From: CAWFQB01 sp965277875
GTDB lineage: Bacteria; Armatimonadota; Chthonomonadetes; Chthonomonadales; Chthonomonadaceae
Reading direction: 5' to 3'
NCBI GenBank assembly: GCA_965277875.1
Contig: CBDIDV010000002.1
Coordinates: forward strand, 4,650,001 to 4,714,000
DNA length: 64,000 nt
Positions 13,001 through 19,802 of the stretch are shown piece by piece. The notes below the pieces were generated by a model. The model was not told the DNA's origin. It searched no databases and saw nothing but the letters and a program-made list of their open reading frames with translations. A program made the translations under genes and the position numbers. The stretch's first letter is position 1; each line of letters starts with the position of its first letter.

Positions 13001-13865
13001 CCCCTCTGCCATCGGCATCACGGACACGAACACGATGAGCTATCCGACGCTCGCCCTGTCGCATCCGGGAACCGCGTCGTCGGGCCAGAACTACGGGCCG
13101 ACGTATGTGATGGATCGCGCGCCCAACTCGCGCGCCCTGCTGCAATCGCCGCAGGTGCTGTTCAACCCGAACGGAGCGCCGGCCGTTCAGATGAAGCCGA
13201 ACGGGCAGCCCGTTGACGGCAGCGTGTTCCCGCCCATTGACCGCATGTGGACGCTGTACCGCAAAACCGATCCGAGCAGCAAGACCGGTTCGGCTATCTA
13301 CATGAAGTCACTGCGACTGACCGCGCGGCTGCCGTACCCGGTCGCCCTGAGCGCGTCGGGGGGAACGGCCACATCGCCCACCGCCTCGCAAGCCATCGGC
13401 AATCTGACGGTCACGCGTTTCAACCCGACAACCGGCGCGTTCGATTTAAGCCCGCGCGCCGGCTATGAGGTGGATTGGGTGCGCGGACGCGTGTACTTCC
13501 GCGAGGAAGACGAAGGCGACCTGGTGCAGATCAGCTATGCGTACTTCAACCCGAAGGCCCCCAGTGGGCCGATACAGTCGGGCAGCCTGACGTACCGGGT
13601 AGCGTGGAGCGACGAGATCAGCGCGAGCGGCACCTATACGGGAGACATCACGACGCCCGAAGTGGCTATGCCCATTACCACAACCGTCAACGAGGGCCAG
13701 GTGTCGGCGTTCAAGGACCCGTTTGTAGACAAGCTGTGGGTGTTCTGGAGCAGTACGCGCACGTCCACGACCCTGCCGAACAGCACTGTTCCGCTCGGCC
13801 AGACCGACCTGTTCTTCCAGACCATCGCGCCGCAGTTCTACCCGACCGCGAGCAACCAATACTGA
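4035..13865 (+). CDS. Giant secreted PQQ-like beta-propeller protein (about 3,276 aa)
   Basis: I chose the ATG at 4035 because GAGGG sits 8 bases upstream and because residues 1-31 then form a classic Sec signal peptide: basic start, hydrophobic core FVFATSAALALALGAG, then a cleavage site near SGAQ. An in-frame ATG-like start at 3948 would bury it. The mature protein is low in Cys and Lys and rich in Asn, Thr, Pro and Gly. Between about residues 700 and 1340 there are repeated blade-like strings (GRIYALDALG, GHMYAFDAAG, GRVYSVNF, TLIALEANPA, GELFALKAF, GRMIVFGVG) resembling PQQ/pyrrolo-quinoline-type propeller repeats. Near the C-terminus are strings of the type VDWVRGRVYF and VVDPRSGTISF. 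No anchor, LPXTG or autotransporter barrel is evident. A Rho-independent terminator follows directly. It is probably an extracellular or envelope structural protein; its ligand or enzymatic role is unknown. Confidence 0.85.
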   Translation: MRHYSALAKHFVFATSAALALALGAGRSGAQVTFDGLDWTTDRGNVIFDTATNLNAHPTRQGFNGGPNGIVTGSPLAPNVFLDSHRAVARWTFPYTLDLQGATAVILDPITKLPTTTPVTTSTDPTLGGSPSAPRETLIIDNPYLNFDKSDITIFSNSAQPLTINSVGPSAFGDARNLWLPNQNAFVIPPVANRSPYSGFSFSFIASDPTIMPDPFAGNPGIDAEGDYGYAFATHNDFLVSRSTTGSAVTSPLTGAEAAQFPNAAPSVYSAVNTILTREYNNAFTGAAGARPVAQWIIGNRLNNNFTTFTPVTPATTPPTYTSTPGGIVASDPDTATFIKQPNQRFVKYTVDIFSAGSGTQIADGPANALVAHPNVLNAFARVSWRKTLNADGSINRGTETVPGSGVYVSGAGGINDPANSRIYVVDMSQPGFRSLGAAGAAPASFPEGGRNLDGTYDEIAVTLFTVTPDLLTDTNVYAYPPLVTADACRFTQQDTPGTPDPTIIANPDPTVQLPATPLGPLHNPGPPNSTQNPNNKDTEFIAQIGRFLGPMAGVRTTDIKLPHPQYIAANNVQAVKNPATGSTLWYCVREEIINNQARVATDPTLPVDPITNPYIIDPATSSVAPVFYCLTNEDNIVNYRDGTTANPFDTYEPSKLRVRWRYVGFPDGGSATSFTSPVIANVRGRDNNFHTIVYFCSSSNTATGGNAGRIYALDALGDPADIFDATGKAVRTTQTTAYWTYPSLRPRDAAAVAAQLPNEIYDPNFTGSTPDPNALYPVSGTGTNTPRTVSSGFWWNPDQTLNTSGMGQGEYYDGDIISNNNTKVGGGKVVKTDTRITMGGITGAPVVMNDPSNLTGPMILVVPSLDGHMYAFDAAGRGDFDDTKPLPALPPDNNNLPAATIYALGVNLAVPGTTQRMWTWPHYSADAFRRKVSLAATPGTKNTFLDEEGVGSMPYSPAYDPTYAPYNSSVFASLLVSAGTPGEDGLPGSGHVYGVLPLHDNGFTVGSNNIPFWNVAGTAIVGGKAITVTTDRRYFAYPRIGTRVNDPGDTPLLDVPGVPTVFAPTNNPNARVLYFTSQGRVYSVNFPNANPNNVLPGPGGQSLNWVYPPTPVNFVPNPDPTDPATTELPQGLSAKGVAVIPGSVTGALDTTGVLADLCYAVLTDGTLIALEANPATANRPATFQTNLYSQGSSGTGTFTESAPTLIETTVDPNFGGVAPTTMTQNSAPTASVPALLFADDNGELFALKAFSQTYPDGAGGTVTKLPIVYHAAVNASQDNNQIVTPPALVGSSLQTPAPTPPTDGRTKLLLAAQPNQGGYIAVGDADGRMIVFGVGRFANGFGDTEGGGTVTPDGAGDVSIDVRVLNAYTNYSNPPAGFGVQEWDKMAPTRGQALGSGYTPAHKESAAGGSSGADYTNTAHLAPGVVPDAGNNGIAVDQGGILYFAASGVYHAQTPDTTKGYYGTTPVITVVFHISQNGTVSNLPPIRLEQVTPLSQTNSPGKGLTGAAGVWPDDRAIALADKDNLSIFGVDENDMAAMGPNPTGLDNAPENLKGTVNNVFPWVAKFKLPIIPGIQNGVATYAPLSSGYTVSVTATITQTIVKKGGRSRSASAHDEASLGKRNDAGLSQSQFTTDPNNPSLTGAERFAYITNPLALTTRGLPNNNAQQDLTGTPLELTGSTNAKIGPNGAENNIIGWAGPVDNATSTAGGSASPIDIREVLGNGAFVGLGGGLPGDPAAAARISNRGYIKPIFAPFDMTQDNATATYTALDINGARQPAIYIMDRTDLKRLTGQPIHVRTRFNSLNWNGSVRSVMNPLPFEQLPDNTKPTVDYPALDSRSAHLLVNGVDASASTSATATLVPPIDAQPVNGVVDPSTRIPQPTPVSMSLDVPRYQPANVNRGMVAFPFRGTTIYTGGPFVDQGGFVRGYDSALATNFGYNQAPGAIPQNVPQHLAGPLRTLDGLPNAQTKFVTPAGGYIGSVSVILVPGAGTTAQANVISRTNTGFTRPTGAAQVNRVFQTGISVAPSARMRVLESVLDMGNVPGGTGYSDVNATGYRFPFAPSATGPYETLPNMMNNGQVNYSPWDTDGQLSAGTATGLPTLGSGTTIPQFGRFFRPFTLVSDSNYNLTNLRMSKLIGAHSPDTGANPNMGLVITNNSLSVNPPSDIARSTRLNSDTVNGLLSPPLLAVSFGQGAPGVGNIGIVTSFDHSSYAGSVLSETNLYPLINPAVTGDVNTNGSPVQQAQDLYTLGLIRAQWNQSTQPYPTLHKPRTGDGTGTVATIPDQPHDYQTSTLNNNQTQNGQPSYYQQLTNVGLFGRPSMAVAVPMGTPVGTYVAPMYPFEDGLPIQWQEWLQASDPTGNANSLAQTQKLGNNDDILNTNAAGAPVEPYASPGTTLKLTVREDRLTQGATSGVLPQIDLPRTVTNASGSEYYDPLGFNLQPSALMVPYTQSGNNYFNRLMLFWTTNRQRADPNSGQNSSTQYVNANNLPTSVSPLNIAYTGLDLPYVYQSNYIVRPDARFSGTAGKDNQGNILPGWWGVSGTATPDFKSTGAAAYGLLPGFDSSGLPSNYAALFGSTLANPININAATVQYASPATTLGTDYDVNTGSVNYLSTEAYLVYQGSADVAGTSTVGFAPQRTRSRTFISSLNNYTGGSSALGYPENITSFDNDPNVPKLSPHPLLARLHNVTVKSGTQDMKFLYIFYHSGSQGRTSLYYNVNVATGNINSAFPATGFQTLGDQKLPTPGALTWQSDPYPVYRRVVNPLTGLLVDAVEVMYTGVLKNRQTVEILLSRYRIVEEPEMASANGDTPALQVGQLVPMPFPTVHQETLTRVPGTNTYAARDAGWFVPGASLVSDTTVKNANMGNVDPTVNRFMRLYVQASKGAQTYLLNGLANNNVATRGRIDPASGLVYFNGVATDLTTGAVAPDPNVATRPLYSGGQVVVDPRSGTISFPNIAPGKNAAVLASYTPYVMRLNTSRDESNAERDPSAIGITDTNTMSYPTLALSHPGTASSGQNYGPTYVMDRAPNSRALLQSPQVLFNPNGAPAVQMKPNGQPVDGSVFPPIDRMWTLYRKTDPSSKTGSAIYMKSLRLTARLPYPVALSASGGTATSPTASQAIGNLTVTRFNPTTGAFDLSPRAGYEVDWVRGRVYFREEDEGDLVQISYAYFNPKAPSGPIQSGSLTYRVAWSDEISASGTYTGDITTPEVAMPITTTVNEGQVSAFKDPFVDKLWVFWSSTRTSTTLPNSTVPLGQTDLFFQTIAPQFYPTASNQY

Positions 13866-13890
13866 ACCGGACCGACTGACCCACGACCAC

Positions 13891-13927
13891 GCGCCTGTGC
13901 AGGAACTTTTGCACAGGCGCGTTTTTT
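13891..13927 (+). terminator. Rho-independent terminator after the giant gene
   Basis: Perfect GC-rich 10-bp stem GCGCCTGTGC / GCACAGGCGC with a 10-nt loop, followed by GTTTTTTG. It begins 25 bases past the stop of the upstream giant gene and should end that transcript. Confidence 0.9.
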
Positions 13928-13998
13928 GTCTGCCGGAATGTGCGCCAACATACGTTTGCTAACACACACCTGCGAATGTAACGACACGCCGTAAGGCC

Positions 13999-14134
13999 GG
14001 GGCTTGTTCCCTGCCGGACTTTGCCCGCCACCCTACTGCAACGATGTTGAAAACGGGACGGCGGCGCGAAATAGAATAAGAGCGCGAATTGAAAGAACAG
14101 CTAGGGACTGAAAGAACGGCGGGAGACAAGCCCC
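13999..14134. repeat. Imperfect palindromic element in the 329-bp convergent gap
   Basis: The gap 13866-14194 holds the terminator and this element. The left arm GGGGCTTGTTCCCTGCCG (13999-14016) is nearly the reverse complement of the right arm CGGCGGGAGACAAGCCCC (14117-14134). Nothing in between looks coding. Its position between convergent genes suggests a role in transcript ends, or simply a safe insertion site. Confidence 0.55.
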
Positions 14135-14194
14135 ACCCTACGGATTTGGATATTTTGGCGCGTGGTAGAGCCTGTGTGCCGAAAGCGGGATGTA

Positions 14195-16057
14195 TTATGC
14201 AGCTTGCGCGAGGGGAATGTCCTGCCTGAGGGGAGCGTCCTGGGCGGACAGCATCTCCAGAAAGGCGTTGACGGCGCGGGGGTCGAAGTGCGTGCCGCAG
14301 CTGTCGCGCAGGTGCTGGCGCACTTTGGCTTCGGGCCAGCCGGCGCGATACGGGCGATCCGAGCGCAGGGCGTCGTATACGTCAATCACGGCGAACAATC
14401 GGGCGGGCAGGGGGATGTCGTCGCCTTTCAGACCCTGCGGATAGCCGCTGCCGTCCCATTTCTCATGGTGCGCGTAGGGGATGTCGAGGGCGGCGCGCAA
14501 AAACGTGATGGGAACCAGCATCTCGTAGGCGATGCCGGGGTGACGGCGCATCACGTCCCATTCGGCGTCCGTCAGCTTGTCGGGTTTGAGCAAAATCGCG
14601 TCCGGCACGCCCATCTTGCCGATGTCGTGCAAAAGCGCGCCCCACCGGGCGTACAGCGTCTCTTCCTCATTCATGCCCACCCAGCGGGCCAGCCGAACGG
14701 TCATGTCGGTAACGCGGGCGCTGTGGCCCTCGGTCTCTTTGTCCTTCATGTCCAGCAGCCTGGCCCAGGCCGCAATCGTGCGGTCGTAGCCCTCGACAAG
14801 CACGGCCTTGATGTGTTCGCTCGCGCTGGTCAGCGTCGCCTCCTGAGCCAGCAGCATTTCGCGCAGGATGTCGGTATACGGGCGGCTGTTGACGCCGCAA
14901 AACGCCCAGCGCTCGTCCTCGTCGCCGGCGTGTGTCACGCAGTCGCGCCCCCGCTGCTTGGAGCGATACAGGGCGAGGTCGGCCTCGGCGATCAGTTCCG
15001 AGGTGTCCGTGGAGTGCGCCGGACACGTCGCCGCGCCGACGCTGACCGTGATGGGCCGCTGTATCCACGGTGCGCGCGCAACGGCTGCGCGTATCTTCTC
15101 GCCCATGTCACGGGCCTGTGCCGCGTCCCTATCCGGCAGGGCGACGGCGAACTCCTCGCCCCCGTAGCGGGCGCAAAAGCCCTCTAAGGCCACAGTCTGT
15201 TCCAGGATCGCGGCGATGTCGCGCAACACCTGGTCGCCCGCCGGATGCCCGAAACTGTCGTTGTACTGCTTGAAGCGGTCCACGTCAAGGAGGAGGAAAG
15301 ACAGGGCGCGTCCGCTCTGAAAACTGCCCCGTGCGTGTTCGGCAAGCTGCTCGTGCAGGGCGCGATGGTTGCGCAGGCCCGTCAGCCCGTCCGTGGTAGC
15401 CTGCAAGGCAAGCTGCGCGTTCGCTTCGGCCAGGCGGTGGTTGGACTCGGCGTAGTTGGCATTAGTGCGCAGCAGTTCCTTTTGCCACGCGGCCATGTCT
15501 TGATTCGCCTGCTGCACCAGCTCCATCTGTTCGTAAACCTGCGATTGCAGCCGCAGCCGCTCGCTGATGTCCCGAAAGCAGACCACAACGCCCATGATGC
15601 GGCCCGCCTCCAATATGGGCGTACTGATATATTCGACAGGCAGGAGGGTTCCGTCCTTGCGCCAGAACGCATCGTCGTCCACGCGGGTAACGATGCCCTC
15701 CTTCAAGGCGCGATAGATCGGGCATTCCACAGCGGGAAAATGCGCGCCGTCGCGGCGTGTGTGGTGTATAAGTTCGTGCAGGTTGCGGCACAGCAATTCG
15801 TCTATGCCATAGCCGAGAAGGGTGGCCGCGGCGGGATTGGCAAACGTGGCGACGCCGTCCAGCCCAATGCGATAGATGCCCTCGCCCACGCTGCGCAAAA
15901 TCAGGTCGTTTTGATAAAACTGCGACGCCGGCAGGCCTGCCGACGATCTGCCTTTGCCGCTTCGCGCATTGCGCCGTTCACGTAAAGCGGACATCAGCCC
16001 CAGCAGGGCGCGAATGGCATTTTGGATATTGGAATTTCCGCCGCGTGATTGGGACAT
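14195..16057 (-). CDS. PAS-GGDEF-HD-GYP cyclic-di-GMP signalling protein
   Basis: A predicted soluble 620-aa protein. Order: a short linker, a PAS domain (about residues 50-165), a coiled-coil stretch (about 170-215), GGDEF (about 220-375) and HD-GYP (about 410-600). The GGDEF active-site motif reads RYGGEEF (near 297) and is intact, so diguanylate cyclase activity is plausible. The inhibitory RxxD I-site is absent at the expected place (ALEG). The HD-GYP part has HDIGK (near 476) and HHEKWDGSGYP (near 528), so c-di-GMP hydrolysis is also plausible. A single protein could therefore make and degrade the messenger under PAS control. I start at 16057, where AGGCGG precedes the ATG; a longer frame to 16120 has no better site. 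It is transcribed alone, divergent from the peptidase gene. Confidence 0.92.
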   Translation of the reverse strand: MSQSRGGNSNIQNAIRALLGLMSALRERRNARSGKGRSSAGLPASQFYQNDLILRSVGEGIYRIGLDGVATFANPAAATLLGYGIDELLCRNLHELIHHTRRDGAHFPAVECPIYRALKEGIVTRVDDDAFWRKDGTLLPVEYISTPILEAGRIMGVVVCFRDISERLRLQSQVYEQMELVQQANQDMAAWQKELLRTNANYAESNHRLAEANAQLALQATTDGLTGLRNHRALHEQLAEHARGSFQSGRALSFLLLDVDRFKQYNDSFGHPAGDQVLRDIAAILEQTVALEGFCARYGGEEFAVALPDRDAAQARDMGEKIRAAVARAPWIQRPITVSVGAATCPAHSTDTSELIAEADLALYRSKQRGRDCVTHAGDEDERWAFCGVNSRPYTDILREMLLAQEATLTSASEHIKAVLVEGYDRTIAAWARLLDMKDKETEGHSARVTDMTVRLARWVGMNEEETLYARWGALLHDIGKMGVPDAILLKPDKLTDAEWDVMRRHPGIAYEMLVPITFLRAALDIPYAHHEKWDGSGYPQGLKGDDIPLPARLFAVIDVYDALRSDRPYRAGWPEAKVRQHLRDSCGTHFDPRAVNAFLEMLSAQDAPLRQDIPLAQAA

Positions 16058-16224
16058 GACACCGCCTGAAAGGTAACAAGACCCTGCGCAGGGTAAATTA
16101 GCAAATACATTTATTGGCAAAATCCTCCGGTAACATTAGGCACAATCGCCTGCATCATGGCTGGAGCCGCTGCCGCAAAGCAACTGCCTTCCGCAAATGA
16201 GCGGCGCGGCACAAACCCATCGTG

Positions 16225-16230
16225 TATAAT
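16225..16230 (+). promoter_or_regulatory. Possible -10 box for the M13 peptidase gene
   Basis: Perfect TATAAT, 76 bases upstream of the ATG at 16307, in the divergent intergenic region. No convincing -35 hexamer was found at standard spacing, so this is weak evidence. Confidence 0.3.
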
Positions 16231-16306
16231 GAATGTGTTGCCGCCGAAGCCAACGTCTATATCTACCGTGCGTGTTTCTCAATTCTCTTTGCATCAAGGA
16301 AATCCT

Positions 16307-18376
16307 ATGACATTTCGTTTACGCAGTGTTCGTTCCGGCGGCGCGGCCCTGTCTCTGTCCCGCCGCGTTTATCTTACCGCCGCTATAGGCGCAATTTTGG
16401 CCGCTGCTTTGCCCCTCAGCGCGCGGCCCGGCGAGCGGCACGGCATTGATCCGGCTACCATTGACCGCAGCGCGTCCCCGACCTCGGACTTCTTTCAGTA
16501 TGCCAACGGCAAATGGCTGGAAAAGGCCAAAATCCCCGGCGACCTGACCGGCGTAGGCGCGTTCCAGGAACTCGCCGACCGCAACACGGCCATTTTGCAC
16601 CAGATCGCGGACAAGGCCGCAGCCGACCAAAGCGCGCCCGCCGACAGCCCGCGCCGCAAGGCAGGCGAGTTCTACCGCGTGGCCCTGGATACCGCGCTTG
16701 CGGATCGCCTGGGCGCGCAGCCGCTTGCGCCTGAAATCACGCGCATCATGGGCGTGACCGACAGCGCGGGCCTGCTGGCCGAGATCGCGCACCTGCACCG
16801 CATGGGCGTGACGGCGGGGTTCGGCGCGTTTGTGCGTCAGGACGCCAAAAACAGCGATCAGCAGATTTTGCAGTTGTCGCAGGGCGGCCTGGGCCTGCCC
16901 GACCGCGACTACTATCTGCGCGACGACGTGAAATCCGCGCAGATCCGCAAGCAGTACACGGATTACGCGGCCCGCCTGCTGACCCTGACCGACGATGCAA
17001 GCGCCACAACGGATGCCGACAGCATTCTTGTCCTCGAAACGCGTCTTGCCCGCGCCAGCATGACGCGCGTGGCGCAGCGCGACCCGAACGCCACGTACCA
17101 CAAGATGACGGTCGAGGAACTCGAAGCGGCCACGCCCGCCATCCCCTGGCCCCGCTACTTTGCCGAGTTGGGCAAGCCCGATCCCGGCCCGCTCAATATC
17201 GGCCAGCCCGATTTCTTCAAGGAATGGAACGCGGTCCTGTCCGACATTCCCCTCGCGCAATGGAAAACGTACCTGCGCTTTCACCTGCTGCGAACCTTTG
17301 CGCCGACCCTGAGCAAGTCGTTTGTGGACGCCGACTTCGATTATAACCGCGCCTTTACGGGCCAGAAGCTGATGACGCCCCGGTGGAAACGCGCTCTGCG
17401 CGCTACCGACACGTCGCTCGGCGAGGCGCTGGGCCAGCTTTACGTGGAAAAGGCGTTCCCGCCCCAGGCCCGACAACGCGCCCTGACTCTGGTGCAGAAC
17501 CTCAAAGGCAGTCTGCACGACCGCATACTTGGGCTGGACTGGATGGGAACCGAAACCAAAGCGCAGGCCGTCCGCAAGCTGGATGCCATACGCATCAAGG
17601 TAGGCTACCCCGACAAATGGCGCGATTACACGGGGCTGACGGTGTCGAACGACAGCTACGCGCAGAACGTAATGCGGGCCAACACGTTCGAGTTTCAGCG
17701 GCGATTAGACAAGATCGGCAAGCCCGTAGACCGCGACGAGTGGGGCATGACGCCGCCGACCGTGAACGCCTACTACAATCCGAGCATGAACGAGATCGTG
17801 TTTCCCGCAGGCATTTTGCAGCCTCCCTTCTTTGATCCCAAAGCCGACGACGCCAGCAATTACGGCGGTATCGGCGTGGTCATCGGGCATGAGATGACGC
17901 ACGGATTTGACGATCAGGGCCGCAAGTTTGACGCGCAGGGCAACCTGCAGGACTGGTGGACAGCCGAAGACGCGCAGCGGTTCGCAAGCCGCGCAAACGC
18001 TCTTGCTGACCAGTACAGCGGCTATGTGGCCGTGGACGATCTGCATGTCAACGGCAAACTGACGCTGGGCGAGAACATCGCCGACCTGGGCGGCCTGACC
18101 ATCGCGTATGTGGCTCTGGAAAAGACATTGGAAGGCAAACCGCGCCCGGCCCCGATTGACGGCTACACGCCCGAACAGCGGTTCTTCCTCTCGTTCGGGC
18201 AGATATGGCGCTCCAAGCTGACGCCGGAACGCGTCCGCCTGCTGACGCAGACCGACCCGCACTCGCCGGGTAGATGGCGCGTCAACGGCACCCTGGCGAA
18301 CGCCCCCGGCTTCAACGAGGCATTCGGCTCTGCCGGCAGTTCTGTTGCGCCCGCCGCGCCCATCCGCATCTGGTAA
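16307..18376 (+). CDS. M13 family (neprilysin/PepO-like) zinc metallopeptidase
   Basis: About 689 residues, the usual length for bacterial M13 peptidases. The zinc site HEMTH lies near residue 527 in VVIGHEMTHGFDDQG, the third ligand is in ENIADLGG near 589, and NAYYNPSMNEIVFPAGIL is the conserved substrate-binding block. The C-terminus ends IRIW, matching the family CxxW terminus without the Cys. The ATG at 16307 is preceded by AAGGA at good spacing; the longer frame from 16157 has no comparable support. The first 40 residues form a signal peptide with SRRVYLT followed by a hydrophobic core, so Tat or Sec export to the periplasm is likely. It probably degrades oligopeptides outside the cytoplasm. 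A terminator follows. Confidence 0.95.
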   Translation: MTFRLRSVRSGGAALSLSRRVYLTAAIGAILAAALPLSARPGERHGIDPATIDRSASPTSDFFQYANGKWLEKAKIPGDLTGVGAFQELADRNTAILHQIADKAAADQSAPADSPRRKAGEFYRVALDTALADRLGAQPLAPEITRIMGVTDSAGLLAEIAHLHRMGVTAGFGAFVRQDAKNSDQQILQLSQGGLGLPDRDYYLRDDVKSAQIRKQYTDYAARLLTLTDDASATTDADSILVLETRLARASMTRVAQRDPNATYHKMTVEELEAATPAIPWPRYFAELGKPDPGPLNIGQPDFFKEWNAVLSDIPLAQWKTYLRFHLLRTFAPTLSKSFVDADFDYNRAFTGQKLMTPRWKRALRATDTSLGEALGQLYVEKAFPPQARQRALTLVQNLKGSLHDRILGLDWMGTETKAQAVRKLDAIRIKVGYPDKWRDYTGLTVSNDSYAQNVMRANTFEFQRRLDKIGKPVDRDEWGMTPPTVNAYYNPSMNEIVFPAGILQPPFFDPKADDASNYGGIGVVIGHEMTHGFDDQGRKFDAQGNLQDWWTAEDAQRFASRANALADQYSGYVAVDDLHVNGKLTLGENIADLGGLTIAYVALEKTLEGKPRPAPIDGYTPEQRFFLSFGQIWRSKLTPERVRLLTQTDPHSPGRWRVNGTLANAPGFNEAFGSAGSSVAPAAPIRIW

Positions 18377-18421
18377 ACAGCGTTTTGACGCCTTTCGCGT
18401 TTTGACAGGCGCATGATAACA

Positions 18422-18456
18422 GCCGCGTTCCATACAGCATGGAACGCGGCTTTTTT
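18422..18456 (+). terminator. Rho-independent terminator after the M13 peptidase
   Basis: Perfect stem GCCGCGTTCCAT / ATGGAACGCGGC, 5-nt loop, then TTTTTT. Located 46 bases after the peptidase stop. Confidence 0.92.
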
Positions 18457-18600
18457 GGCGGTCCGGGTTTGCAGACGTATGGAAAGCCGCTGCCGTATTA
18501 CAGAAAGCCCGCCGGAGAAACGGGCAGGATACGACAGAAGAGCCAGAGTACAGAAGGATACCGAAAAACGCGCCAAGACGCGGAAGGAAAAGAAAAAGCC

Positions 18601-19587
18601 ATGAAGCTGATAGGATTGGAAGAACACTTTGTCACGCCCGAAGTACGCGCCGCCTGGGACGGTCTCGACGGGGAAAACCGCGACGATATGGCGAAACTGA
18701 TGGACAACGGAGAAACGCTCGCGCGCCTGCTGGACATGGCGGACGCGCGGCTCAAGGACATGGACGCGGTCGGCCTGGATGTGCAGGTACTGTCCCTGAA
18801 CTCGCCCGGTGTGCAGAATCTGGAGGCGGCGCAGGCCGTCGCGCTCGCCCGCGCCGGTAACGACCTGCTTGCCGGCGTGATTGCCGCGCATCCCGACCGG
18901 CTGCAGGCGTTCGCCGCTCTGCCCACGCCTGACCCCGCGCAGGCCGTGCAGGAAATGGAACGTTGCATGGGCATTCCGGGGTTCAAGGGGGCCATGATCA
19001 ATGGGCGCACCCGCGACCGCTCCCTCGACCACCCGGACTTTCTGCCCATTCTGGAGGCCGCATCCCGTCTGCGCGTACCGATTTACATTCATCCGCAGAT
19101 ACCCGTTCATGCCGTTCGCAACGCGTACTATGAGGGCTTCGACGACAAACTCAGCGTATTCTTCGCCACGGCGGGCATCGGCTGGCACTACGAGACCGGC
19201 ATACAGGCGCTAAGGTTGATTTTGGCCGGCGTGTTCGACCGCTTCCCCGATCTGCAAATCATCCTGGGACACTGGGGCGAGCTGATCGTGTCGTATCTGG
19301 AGCGCATCAACGGCATGTCGAAGTTCGCCCCGAACCTGCACCGCCCCATCGAGGACTATGTAAAGCAGAATTTTTACGTCACGCCGAGCGGCATGTTCAG
19401 CCCATCCTATCTGCGTCAGGCCGTGGAAGTGATGGGCGTTGACCGTATTATGTTTTCCACCGATTACCCGTTTATGTTCGCGCCCGAAGGCGGCGCGCGC
19501 AAATTCCTTGCCAATGCCGTGCTGTCCGAACCGGACAAGGAAAAGATCGCGCACGGCAACTGGGAGCGGCTCACCGGTCGGGCCTGA
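18601..19587 (+). CDS. Amidohydrolase-family decarboxylase (gamma-resorcylate/ACMSD-like)
   Basis: 328 residues. The N-terminus MKLIGLEEHFVTPE matches the start of gamma-resorcylate and dihydroxybenzoate decarboxylases, where the ExH pair (here E7 and H9) binds the metal. Further ligands are the His in YIHPQIP (near 164) and the Asp in FSTDYPF (near 287). ILGHWGELI supplies the conserved His. The frame is open from 18439, but residues upstream of 18601 derive from the terminator region and are not conserved-looking; GGAAGG lies a little far upstream of the chosen ATG. The likely reaction is metal-dependent, non-oxidative decarboxylation of an aromatic acid, or a related hydrolysis. No aromatic-degradation genes surround it, so the substrate cannot be stated. 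Confidence 0.88.
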   Translation: MKLIGLEEHFVTPEVRAAWDGLDGENRDDMAKLMDNGETLARLLDMADARLKDMDAVGLDVQVLSLNSPGVQNLEAAQAVALARAGNDLLAGVIAAHPDRLQAFAALPTPDPAQAVQEMERCMGIPGFKGAMINGRTRDRSLDHPDFLPILEAASRLRVPIYIHPQIPVHAVRNAYYEGFDDKLSVFFATAGIGWHYETGIQALRLILAGVFDRFPDLQIILGHWGELIVSYLERINGMSKFAPNLHRPIEDYVKQNFYVTPSGMFSPSYLRQAVEVMGVDRIMFSTDYPFMFAPEGGARKFLANAVLSEPDKEKIAHGNWERLTGRA

Positions 19588-19629
19588 GCGATGCCGCAGG
19601 GCGGATCAGAGCGGTATAGGGAACGTGTG

Positions 19630-19670
19630 GCGCGCACCGCCCCGAAGATACAGGGCGGGCGCGCATTTTT
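19630..19670 (+). terminator. Rho-independent terminator after the decarboxylase gene
   Basis: GCGCGC-A-CCGCCC pairs with GGGCGG-GCGCGC across a 10-nt loop, then ATTTTTG. Forty-three bases after the stop codon. Confidence 0.8.
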
Positions 19671-19692
19671 GCGGTTTGGATGCGTCTTTAAC

Positions 19693-19721
19693 TTGCGTTC
19701 TGTCGTCAAATCTGTTAGTAT
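19693..19721 (+). promoter_or_regulatory. Sigma70-type promoter for nnr
   Basis: TTGCGT (19693-19698), a 17-bp spacer and TAGTAT (19716-19721) preceded by TGT, an extended -10. It lies between a terminator and the nnr start, so it is well placed. Confidence 0.6.
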
Positions 19722-19802
19722 TGTGCAATGCGCGTGGATGAACGTTTTGAGTCGAACGTAAACGGCTAACGCAGACGGGCAGAGGAGGCGGGAAAAGCGT
19801 TT

